From Candidatus Trichofilum aggregatum (GTDB lineage: Bacteria > Chloroflexota > Anaerolineae > Promineifilales > Promineifilaceae), in contig JADJUV010000018.1 in NCBI GenBank assembly GCA_016716885.1, positions 4,558 to 68,557 on the forward strand: a stretch of DNA of 64,000 nucleotides, read 5' to 3'. The notes beneath the pieces are model-generated. The model was given only the letters and a program-made list of their open reading frames with translations. It was not told where the DNA came from and did no database searches. A program made the translations under genes and the position numbers. This document shows, piece after piece, positions 19,701 through 29,204 of the stretch (its first letter is position 1; each line of letters starts with the position of its first letter).

Positions 19701-21116
19701 CTATTCCTTTTTCGTTATTTGCAAACGATTTAGTCCCTCTAATATCTGTTCGTTTTGCATCACGATTTGATAAACCCAATCATTCTCATAATTGGCTAGC
19801 ATCAGCAAGGTGATACCTTTGTCTATGCCGATGACATCGTCGGCATACCAATCTTCGCTCAGGTTATAGGCATCTTGAAAGCCGTATTCCCCTTTTAGCT
19901 GGTCGAGCGAATAATAATTCAGCATGGCTTGTTGGGCTTGTTCGGGCAGGAAAATGATAGACCCTATCGCTCCTGAGGGCGGAATGGTGTCATCAATGAA
20001 ATGGGCGAGGTTGTCAAAACCAGAGGGTGGTGCCCCATACAGACCGTTGTACCCGTCCGGGCCATCAGAAGCCGACAGCCCCCAGGCATTTTCGCCCAAG
20101 GTGGTGTATTGATCGTCCATGGCGATGGCAAAATTGACCTGGGCCAGCGATGCGGCCACTGAGTTATCGAACCAATTTACCCCTTCTTTATCGGTATATT
20201 CGCGAAAATCTAGCCAGGCGTGGCTGTATTGGTAGGTGAAAATGGAACCAAACCAGGAATGGATAAAGGGTTCCCCGTCGCCAAAGTTGGCGTAATGTCT
20301 GGTGAAGGTGTAGTAGGTGGTTTCATCTATGGGGTAGGTAGGGGACGCGGCCGCGAGCACGTACAACATGAGCTGCTCCGCGTAAAAGTCCCAATGCCCG
20401 GCAAACCCTTCTTCGGGCCGGTACGCCATATAAAACATGTCACGCGATTCGTCCACAAACCAGGGCCAATTCACCCCGTCATAAATCTGTTGGGCTTTGT
20501 TTTGCACATCCCCACCAAAATACTGCCCCGCCGAGAGCACCCCCAGCAACAGGATAGCCGTGTCAATCGTTGAAACTTCACTTTCCCAGGCGCGTTCACC
20601 CGTTTCTATATCCACAAAATGGAAATAGAACCCCTCAACACGCTCCATAGACAACAACGTATCCAGCGTTCCGTTGGCCCGGTCATACCCTTCCTCGTAG
20701 GCGATGTACCCTTTTTCCACCCCAATCGGGTAAGCCGTCAGCCCAAAACCAACGGAAGCGATGCTGGCAATACCGGCTGATCCCGGGTAGCGATCCCGTA
20801 CCAGGCCAAATCCGGCGCTATTAACGTCTGTATTGGCTTGCTCCCAGAAGAAATCAAAAGACCCCTTCATCTCGTAGGCCATAACCTCGTCAATGTCCAC
20901 GGGAACCTGAGTCGGCAAGGGATCGGCTGTGGGTGTAGGATTTGTTGTGGAAACGGCAACCTGAGTGGGTATAGGGTTATCCGTCGGCGTGGGATTTGGA
21001 GTCGGAATGGCAGCCTGGGTCGCCGTCACTGTCGCCACCGCGGGTGTCGCCTCCGGGGCCGAACAACCCGTGAGTAAGAGTAAAAACAGCAGGAACCAGA
21101 CGACTAATCTATTCAC
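19701..21116 (-). CDS. GH144-like glucanase, surface lipoprotein
   Basis: About 471 aa. Best start is GTG 21116 (VNRLVVWFLLFLLLLTGC): AAAGGAG lies 11 bases upstream and the codon overlaps the permease stop. Lipobox LTGC, then a Thr/Pro linker (TPNPTPT repeats, ~60 residues) holds the catalytic domain off the membrane. Domain motifs: EMKGSFDFFWEQANTD, IASIASVGFGLTAYPIG, GFYFHFVDIETGER, STIDTAILLLGV, HAWLDFREY, AWGLSASDGPDGYNG and GIDKGITLLML. Closely parallels the cytoplasmic paralogue at 17392. Presumably makes the first cut of extracellular beta-1,2-glucan for uptake. Confidence 0.8.
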   Translation of the reverse strand: MNRLVVWFLLFLLLLTGCSAPEATPAVATVTATQAAIPTPNPTPTDNPIPTQVAVSTTNPTPTADPLPTQVPVDIDEVMAYEMKGSFDFFWEQANTDVNSAGFGLVRDRYPGSAGIASIASVGFGLTAYPIGVEKGYIAYEEGYDRANGTLDTLLSMERVEGFYFHFVDIETGERAWESEVSTIDTAILLLGVLSAGQYFGGDVQNKAQQIYDGVNWPWFVDESRDMFYMAYRPEEGFAGHWDFYAEQLMLYVLAAASPTYPIDETTYYTFTRHYANFGDGEPFIHSWFGSIFTYQYSHAWLDFREYTDKEGVNWFDNSVAASLAQVNFAIAMDDQYTTLGENAWGLSASDGPDGYNGLYGAPPSGFDNLAHFIDDTIPPSGAIGSIIFLPEQAQQAMLNYYSLDQLKGEYGFQDAYNLSEDWYADDVIGIDKGITLLMLANYENDWVYQIVMQNEQILEGLNRLQITKKE

Positions 21117-22083
21117 CAGTAACACCACTCCTTTCGATGGATTCGACAAACCATTTCTGTAACACGAAGTACATGAGCAACAAGGGCAGAATGTTCAGGA
21201 AGGTGCCACTCAGTTTGACGGCCTCGTTGAGACGATCAAAGATATTCACCGTTCCCGGCGGATAGAGGTTCTCATACGCCTGGACAAACTTGGCGAGTTG
21301 CATGGGCAGAGATTGGATGCCCCCTTCCAGAAAGATGACGGTCAAATAGGTCTCGTTCCAATACCAGACGGTCGAGAAAATGAGCGAAATAATATATGAA
21401 GGAATGGCCGCGGGCAGGGCGATTCTCAGAAATATCGCCAGATCAGAGGCTCCATCTAAGCGGGCGGCCTCTTCCAGAACCTTGGGTAGCGAAAGATAGG
21501 TCTGGTAGAAAATCAGGATGAAGATGGCACTTTTATATCCCTGCCCCATAATGGCCGGGAGAATCAACGCATAAATGTTGCCCAGTAAACCCATACTTCG
21601 GTAGGTTAACATCTGGGGGATGGCCGTGTTTTGGGCCGGAATGATAAAAGTAGCCAGAATGAGAATGAAAATAAGGTTTTTGCCCCAAAACCGGTACCGT
21701 GCCAGGCCGTAACCTACCAACGAGCAGACGATGGTCTGAATGATCGAAGGAACCACACTAATGAGGATGGATGATGCCAATGTATGGGGATAATCTAATA
21801 CCCGGTAGGCCTTGAGGTAGTTGCCACCATAAAACTCGGTGGGAACCCATTGCACCATCGGATTCAATAAATCAGAGGGGCTTTTCATGCTGGTGACAAA
21901 CATGAATAACAAGGGATAAAGATAGACAAAGCCAATAGCGATTAACAGCATATAAAGCAGGATATTAAACACCAGCCCATAGCTGGTTCGATTGCCGAAG
22001 AGAAAACTTTTCAGGTTTTCTTGTTTCAATCTGTTCATTTGCAGTGATAACCTCTTCGCCATAGACATATTCACGGAAATCAT
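21109..22083 (-). CDS. Carbohydrate ABC permease (MalG/AraQ type), pair 2
   Basis: 324 aa with six membrane helices; CUT1 family. EAA motif EEAARLDGASDLAIFLRIALP (~residues 220-240). The start is uncertain: ATG 22083 lies inside the repeat bordering it, and ATGs at 22068 and 22062 are equally possible; no Shine-Dalgarno is seen. Partner is the permease at 22159-23050. Ends overlapping the GTG of the GH144 lipoprotein. No ATPase gene is in the operon. Confidence 0.85.
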   Translation of the reverse strand: MISVNMSMAKRLSLQMNRLKQENLKSFLFGNRTSYGLVFNILLYMLLIAIGFVYLYPLLFMFVTSMKSPSDLLNPMVQWVPTEFYGGNYLKAYRVLDYPHTLASSILISVVPSIIQTIVCSLVGYGLARYRFWGKNLIFILILATFIIPAQNTAIPQMLTYRSMGLLGNIYALILPAIMGQGYKSAIFILIFYQTYLSLPKVLEEAARLDGASDLAIFLRIALPAAIPSYIISLIFSTVWYWNETYLTVIFLEGGIQSLPMQLAKFVQAYENLYPPGTVNIFDRLNEAVKLSGTFLNILPLLLMYFVLQKWFVESIERSGVTGE

Positions 22084-22085
22084 TT

Positions 22086-22150
22086 GGGGTTTTGGTTTGT
22101 CGTGACCGCTTTAGCGGGCTACACCAGCCCGCTAAAGCAGTCACGACGAA
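22086..22150. repeat. Palindromic repeat family R, copy inside the operon
   Basis: 22-bp stem (22099-22120 with 22126-22147) with one mismatch and a five-base loop. The left outer arm ATCATTTGGGGTTTTGG is present and the right outer arm absent. It separates the two permeases of pair 2. Confidence 0.75.
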
Positions 22151-22158
22151 CAGTTACC

Positions 22159-23050
22159 TTAGCCGAATTGCTTCTTGGCCCGATAGTTTAGGAGCAAGTA
22201 CACCAGTGCCAGGAGCAAAACAAGCACAAAGAAATACAAAAACGACATCGCGCTGGAATAACCGATACCCCCTCCTACCGCATAGGTCTGGCTGTAAATG
22301 TATTTAATGACCTTGTTTTCGGAAAAATGGGAGAGGGTCACGATGGTGTAGACGGCGATGATGAGTGTTGTTGTGGAGAGGGGAGGGCAAGGTGATTTTC
22401 CAAAATGATTCCCAGGCAGAAGCGCCATCAATCGCGGCTGCTTCATAAATACTCTGGTCAATTTTCTGTAAACTGGATAAATAAATCAGGATTTGTACGC
22501 CGGAAAACCAAAGGATTAAGATAAAGGATGTCAGCAGGTACTCAACCGGATTACGCAAATAGCGCGGCAACTCGGCTATAAACTCTGTGACCGTGCCGGT
22601 AATAGCCACGCCCGGCACGGAGGTAGCCCCTTGGGCTACCAATTCCTGAATGACCGGCCCGCTTGTGATCACGACGGGCAAAAAGAAAATGGTTCTGAAG
22701 ACACCTTTGAATTTAAATTTCAGGTTCAGAAACAAAGCGATAATCAAGGAAAAGATCAAGATGATGGGCACGGACACCAACGTTTCAATGACATACCCAA
22801 TTAACAACTCCACAAAAGTTGGATCCGTAAACAAGGCTCTGGTGTAATTCTGCCATCTAATAAATTGAAGATTGATGCCTGTTGCGGAAACAGTGACCTG
22901 ATTCACGCTGTAGAACAATGTCTGCATGAGGGGCAAAAAGGTAAAGATGGCAAATCCTACCACCCAAACGATGACAAACAGGTAACCAGTCAGGGCTTCC
23001 CTGGTGCGATGTCTTATTTCTCGGTTGCGGAAGGGTTTACGGATATTCAC
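22159..23050 (-). CDS. Carbohydrate ABC permease (MalF/UgpA type), pair 2 (frameshifted)
   Basis: About 297 aa when joined. Helix-rich CUT1 permease: ALTGYLFVIVWVVGFAIF, FRTIFFLPVVITSGP, then EAA motif YEAAAIDGASAWESFWKITLP. The frame breaks at about 22385 in a CCCTCCCCTCTCC run. The second frame resumes with PLSTTTLIIAVYTIV and the last helices (AMSFLYFFVLVLLLALVYL). Its ATG overlaps the DUF5696 stop (ATGA). Confidence 0.82.
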
Positions 23051-25268
23051 GGTAACACCTCCCGGATAATCGCATCCTGACTGTTGACAACCACATCGCC
23101 ATGAGAGAAGGGGGCGGGAGAATAGTTGACAATGATTTGTTGCCCGTTGCTATAGGTGGTAGCCATAACGCCTTCGGCCAATGTCTGCCGGGCGACGATG
23201 CGCTCACCTCTGACTGGCCCCAACAGATTGTTCAGCCATTGGTAGGTTGCTTCTATTTCCTGGCCCCATTGGTTATAGGATGAGGTGTAAATCCAGCTTG
23301 AACGGGTGAGCAGGATTTTGGCCGTGATTTCTTCCGTGAGGAAATAGGACGGATAGATGCCAAAATCAACGTGTCTTAATAAGTCCGCTTGTAAATTAGA
23401 GGAGAAATTTAGAGCGGTACCATAATAAGGGACGTAACCGGCTAAGACAATTTGCAAAAACGGTACGGCTTCTGTGGTGTAGAGGTAACCACTATCAGTA
23501 AGGGGGATGTCATAATAGGCTTGCATCAGGCCAAACATGTAATCATTGGGCATATAAAAAGCCGTTTGGCCGCCGTTTTCTGCCAATAAGGTCTGATATA
23601 GCTGAATCGCATCTTCTCGATTCAAAAAATGATTGTTCTTGAAATCGCTGTAGAGCACTGAACCAATCCCATCCAGGGCCAGGCCAGCCTGAAGCTCCGT
23701 AAAAACATCGGTGCTGAGTGAGGTGTAGCGGTCGGTTAGGGCTTCATCATTAAGATAGAAATTCAGGGTATAGCGGTTGTACGCTAGTAGATTCGCATTG
23801 GTAATGGACATGGCCAGGTCACGGCGGGTGGAATAACCACTTTCTTCCCACAGGGCGGCCTGGGGATCAAGATAGAGGTAGAAATTTCCGTTCGCGGCCG
23901 CGACCTCTTCCACCAATAAACCAAGTTCCCCCTCACTCCCCAATTTGCGCTCCATCCGCAGAGACCGGGGTGGCATAGTAGAGGCCCCACGAGGTTGCCA
24001 GCCGTAATAAATGACATCCGGGTTCTCAATATCTAAGCTGTTGAGAATAAGCCTCATCTGCTCCACGGTCGTCATGGGGATGGAACGATACCAAAACAGC
24101 ACCTTTTCCTTTTCCGCGCCCAAAAATTCCAGCCTGATGCCAATACCGCCATCCGCTTCAACTACCTGGGGCAGCATTTCCCTTTCAACCAGATACTCCT
24201 GGTAGCTTTGCGCCATCCCCACATAATCACTGGCCTCACCCGTCAGAAAACGGTAATGAATTGTCACGTCAAACACATTCGTGTCTGGCTGTAAGGTGGT
24301 AACACCCGCTCCGGAGCGATTCGTTGCCTGGAAAAAACTCTGGTTATACAGAAAGGCATTGTATAGAAAGTTGAAGTTGGTGATGATGCCCGCCGGGTGA
24401 GCATGGATTTCACCATAAGACGCCCCCTTTTCGATAACCGAAATAAAGGCGTTCTCCTTTTCCCCATGCACCATGCCAATCACCGGGATGGAAATTTTAT
24501 AGGGCCGATTAATGGTTGGGTCATACGGCAAGGTGCTGATAATGCCCAAGTCCGCCCCATAGTACCGACCATAAAACATATTTTGGGCCTTGGTCTCCGC
24601 GGCGAAGTGAATCAAACTGCCTGACCCATCAGGAATAAACATGTAACCCGATACACTGTCATTTCTGGTGGCCCCGAAAAAAGGATAAACATAGAGTAAA
24701 CCAAGTTTGAAATCCGGGTTTTCTTCTTTGATAGACGCAAATGGCACGTCCACTCGAACCCCCTCTGGCTCTAAGGTGACAGCAACCATTATGGTTATGG
24801 AAGGGTCAATGAACGTTACCGAAGCCTCAAAACCCTGATTGACCCGCTTGAAATCAATGACATTTTCGGCGTTGGTGATAGAAGCACGTTCGCTGGTGGC
24901 TCTTTGGTCGAGGTAATCAATGCTAATGCCACTCTGGGCAAAGGCGGTCCAGGTTCTGTTGAGCCTATCTTCTTCCCCCTTCTCATCTAGATTAGAATGC
25001 CAGATATAGCCACTCCGCTTATCAACCACCTTAAAGGCTAACGTGGTTTGATTCGCATACAGTTGAAATACCTCATTTTCTCCTACCAACTCAAAGGTGT
25101 CTGGTATCTCTTGGGCGCGTGGCCCGCTCATATAGACGGGATCGGCTGACGTAAATGGCTCAGAAGGATGCGCCGCTTGCCACAAGGGGGCAACTGGCGG
25201 TTTGGCCCCAGGCCTAAAAGCAAACCCATAACGATTAAGCTTTGCACGATACGCTGTATCTTAGCCAC
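23047..25268 (-). CDS. DUF5696-type exported protein of unknown function (frameshifted near its N-terminus)
   Basis: About 740 aa. I place the start at GTG 25268 (MAKIQRIVQSLIVMGLLLG), which has AGGAG 10 bases upstream and overlaps the stop of the preceding gene; this gives a signal peptide. The mature frame (LWQAAHPSEPF onward) is shifted near 25190-25215, in a C-rich run. The body has DGSGSLIHFA, YGWQPRGAS, YLYLDPQAALWEE and TAFYMPNDYMFGL. I recognise it as the DUF5696 family, seen in my recollection beside Yip1 and CUT1 importer genes in Paenibacillus. Glycosidase-like beta/alpha segments suggest glycan binding or hydrolysis, but no catalytic residues can be named. Confidence 0.65.
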
Positions 25269-27265
25269 GTAGTCTTAACTCCTGAGCGATGGCGGAGATA
25301 AAATCAAACAGTTGATTGAACAGGACATAGAGGATGTAGCCGGTCAAAACAAACAAGGCCATCGTGAATATCGTGATTAGAATGTTGCGCACGGTTTCAG
25401 AAAATGAGTAATTGTGAATTTCCTTCACCATGATAAAAAGCATAATGCCCATCCAGAACCACATGAGATTCGAGGAAAAGGCATAAAGGAAAACCTCATT
25501 AAGCGTCAAGAGGTTGGAGATAAAGGCAATGGGTAAGGCAAACAGCACGTAGGGGAACAAACTGTAAGCACTGCCAATAACGACATCGCGGACACGGCCT
25601 TCACCATCGCTAATGGTAGAAACCAGATAATTGGCCGCATTCCACAGTAAGAGCAACAGAATCGTGATGACTATCTCATTTTCCACCCAGATAAACGCTG
25701 ATGAGGTGTAGGGACTAAAGATGAAACCGGTGACATAAAGCGATAAAACGCGGACGAAGATAACCCAGCCATAGATCAAGAGGGCAAATCGCAAACTGCC
25801 CCGCAGGTCTTTCTTGATGTAGTAAAAGCTATCGGCGGGCTGTTTAATAAACCGGAACATGAAGACGAAATCATCTACTAGTTTGTAGTTGCGTAAATCC
25901 TGGAACCATTTTCTGATGGGATCAAGCCAGTGGTAACGTCGATCAAACCGCTTGCCCACTTGAAAAACCAGAGAAAAACCGAATAGCCCCAAAATAGCTT
26001 GGGTCAAATATTGCTGTAATACAGCGTTACGCAATTCCCAAAAGGCCTGGGAATAACCCTCGCGGTCTTCGGCATATTTGTAGGTGGTTAGCGCGGCCGC
26101 GTAACCCCTTTCCTTATAATAAGCATCCGCAATGGCCTGATAAGCCATAATATAAGAACCGTTGTAGTCCAAAACCTCTTCAAAATAGGGTTTAGCCTCA
26201 CGGTAAAAACCGTCCACATACAGACGAACGCCATCGTGAACCAGCCGGGCGAAGTCTGTTGTTTGATAGACAACAACGGCATTCTTGTCCTTATCAAGTA
26301 CATAAATGTACTCCCCATGCCGCTCAATCGCTGTGGGATTCCTTAACGTGCCTAAACGTTGGTCGCCATTATCCTGTGCCCCAAAAACAAACAACATCGT
26401 GCCATTGAGGTCATATTCATAAATCTGTCCATTGGCATCCACCGCTAATACCAAACCATTTTCACTGACGTCTATATCTCGGAAAGCCGTGGAGCCAAAT
26501 ATCTCAGGGAAAATGTTTTTTCCGGCAATGGTAAAGCGGCGGATGGTCTCCCACCTGTCTGTGCCTGCGGTGATGGTGAATATCAGCGATTGGTGATCAA
26601 TGGTGAGATTCGAGGGGGAAGCCGCCTCATTCTTAATGAACTGATCAAGCTGTTCGTTGGTCAGGAACGCTCGTTGCAGAATCATCTTGAGTGACATCGT
26701 GGCTGAATTCGCGCCAAAATAACCGATGAAATTGCCATTGGTATTCATCTGCACGATGCCATTGACGGAACCTTCGCTGATAATGTATAGATTTTGGCGG
26801 GCATCTACGGCTATTTTGCGGGGCAGAAACTGCCTGTTGCGGCCAAACAATGGCTCGGTAGGATGACCAAATTGGTTCAGTACATTGCCATTGGCATCCA
26901 AGATAAAAATGGTATCTTGCTGGGCATCGGCCGTACATAACCCCGTCATCATCCACAAATAACCCTGTGGGTCCTTGCAATACGCCTTCGCCATACGAGG
27001 CCACCACCTCAAAATCATCTAGTTTTACGATGCGGCCATTGCCGGTGTCGGCAATATAAATAAGCCCATCCGGGGTAATGAACATATCCTCGGCCGCGGA
27101 TATGGGTAAATCCATTTCGGCGTAGGGGGAATACGCATCTTGGGTCATGAAAAGATACCCGCCTGGCCCTAATGCCCACGTGGTGTAGGGAGACGCAGCG
27201 TTAGCCTTGACGTTTGTCAGGAGAAGGATCGCTGCCAGGAAGATAATCTGAAGGAATCGTTTCAT
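25261..27265 (-). CDS. NHL-repeat / TPR-like / Yip1-domain membrane protein (frameshifted)
   Basis: About 668 aa when joined. Signal peptide MKRFLQIIFLAAILLLT...ANA, NHL beta-propeller repeats (MFITPDGLIYIADTGNGRIVK, KIAVDARQNLYIISEG, PTAIERHGEYIYVLD), a short TPR-like helical part (AKPYFEEVLDYNGSYIMAYQA), one helix, then a five-helix Yip1 domain (RFALLIYGWVIFVRVLSLY to the end). The frame breaks near 26935: GVMYGR should read GVMYVADAQQ. ATG 27265 overlaps the permease stop (TAATG). Sensor-like extracytoplasmic propeller plus channel-like domain; role unknown. Confidence 0.7.
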
Positions 27266-28172
27266 TATTTGAGACCGGAATGGGACATGGTACTCATGAC
27301 CTGGTTTTGCAGGAAGATGAAGATGAGCAGGTTGGGCAGAAACATGATAAGCGCCGCGGCCGCGGCCATCCCTTGTCCCGCCACCGCATTTGCCCCGCCG
27401 TCGTCGTTGTCAGGGTTGAGAGATAGAAAGCAAACGTTTTCAGGCTTTCACTATTGACATACAAAGTAGAAATCTCGGCATTATTCCACGTGGCCTGAAA
27501 CGTCAAAATGGCAATCGTGGCAATCGCCGGTTTGATCATGGGCAAAATAATCTGCCAATAAATCCACACATCAGAGGCGCCGTCAATTTGGGCCGCTTCG
27601 ACCACCTCATCGGGAATGCCGTCAATAAACTGTTTGATGAGAAACAGACCAACCGGTATAGCTAATCCTGGCAGGATATGAACCAGGAACGTATCAATCA
27701 GGTTTAACCGCTCGATGATTAAAAAGCGCGGGATCGTGACGGCAATTGGTACAAACATTAAGGCGACGGTATTGATGGCAAATAAAACCTTTTTGAGCTT
27801 GAACCGTTTTTTCGACAAAGCATAAGCCGCGGTGGTGGAGACAAGAATGGACGCCGCCACGGTGACGATGGTAATGGAGATGCTGTTGAATAAGTAGCGA
27901 CTGACCGGAATGCCCGAGCTGGACATGCGGGAAAACAGGTCGGCAAAATTTTTGGATGTCGGGTTGGTGACGAAAAAACGGGGGGGATAAGCGAAGAGTT
28001 CATCCGGTGGTTTGAAGGCGTGGGAGATAACGAAGAGGATGGGCAGAAGCATGAAGACAATTAAAGGGAACAGAATAAAGTAAAACTTTATCTGGCTGGT
28101 GTGAAACCCTTTGGGGTTGATCCCACTGTTATGAATGCCGGAGAACCGGCTACTCGACTGCTTACGTGCCAT
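27265..28172 (-). CDS. Carbohydrate ABC permease (MalG type), pair 1 (frameshifted)
   Basis: About 302 aa when joined. Six-helix CUT1 permease with EAA motif VEAAQIDGASDVWIYWQIILP. Near 27398 the first frame runs into GQMRWRDKG, while the alternative frame gives the expected ANAVAGQGMAAAAALIMFLP and a proper end MSTMSHSGLK*, so one base was lost in a GGGG run. The Ala-rich helix contains GCGGCCGC at 27356. Stop overlaps the start of the Yip1 gene. Confidence 0.83.
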
Positions 28173-28274
28173 AGTTTGTTTAATCTTGAGGACGTTATTG
28201 AAGCTGACCTCTGAGATTAAGACGAATTTCTCGAGTGATTCGGGGTACTGCGCTCTGCGTGAGTCAAGTTTCGC

Positions 28275-29204
28275 TCAATCTTCGCTGGCGAATAAGCGAT
28301 TAGCGATTCGGGAAAAGAAGAGAACCATTAATAGGAGCACGACAGAGACCGCGGCCGCGTACCCCATTTCATAGCGCAAAAAACCAAAATCCTCCACATG
28401 GTTCACAATCAATTGCCCCGCATATTGCGGCGTCGGGTTCCCCCCGGAAAGCGTAACCCCAATCGCCCCCGCCTGAAACGTCGCCACCAGTGAAATAACC
28501 GCCCCAAACAACATCTGCGGCTTCATCGAAGGAATCGTAATATGAATGATTTCCTGAAAACGGTTGCTAATGCCATCAATACTGCCTACCTCATACAGTT
28601 CGGGATTAACCTCTAAAATCCCCGCCAGCATGGCTAAAAAACCCACCCCCATACTGCTCCACAGCGTCACCACAATCATAATGGTCATCAAATATTGCGG
28701 TGATTGAAGCCATTGAATGGGTTCCTGGATAACATTCAGCCCTAACAAAAAGCTGTTTAAATACCCATTCTGGTCCCCACTAAAAAGGGTCTTCCAGACA
28801 ACCGCCATAGCCACACCCGTCGTCATCGAAGGCGAATAGAGAATCAGAGCCAGAATCGTGCGCGGCCCTTTGGGGAGCTGGGCCAAAATCCAGGCCAGCA
28901 TAAAGGACAAAAAGTAACCCCCTGGTCCAACAATCACCGCAAACTTGATGGTGTTCGGTAACACATACCGCATGAATACATCATCTTGTGTCAGCAAAAC
29001 AATGTAGTTTCTTAAACCATTAAAAGTGGGTGCCTGAATGGTGTCAAAAAAGGTAAATGACAGAAAGAAAGCCACCAAAACAGGCACGACAATAAAAATG
29101 AAGAACATCAACGCGTACATGGACACAAAAGCATACGCACTCCCTTCTCGGGTCGCCCAGCGCCTAAATTTTGACGTTCGTACCGGCTCGTTACTCGTCA
29201 GCAT
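28275..29204 (-). CDS. Carbohydrate ABC permease (MalF type), pair 1
   Basis: 309 aa, intact, six helices. Conserved YSPSMTTGVAMAVVWKTLF and a divergent EAA loop YEVGSIDGISNRFQEIIHITIP. Its ATG overlaps the end of the solute-binding gene by 14 bases. About 100 bp of small inverted repeats separate it from the next permease. Confidence 0.87.
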   Translation of the reverse strand: MLTSNEPVRTSKFRRWATREGSAYAFVSMYALMFFIFIVVPVLVAFFLSFTFFDTIQAPTFNGLRNYIVLLTQDDVFMRYVLPNTIKFAVIVGPGGYFLSFMLAWILAQLPKGPRTILALILYSPSMTTGVAMAVVWKTLFSGDQNGYLNSFLLGLNVIQEPIQWLQSPQYLMTIMIVVTLWSSMGVGFLAMLAGILEVNPELYEVGSIDGISNRFQEIIHITIPSMKPQMLFGAVISLVATFQAGAIGVTLSGGNPTPQYAGQLIVNHVEDFGFLRYEMGYAAAVSVVLLLMVLFFSRIANRLFASED

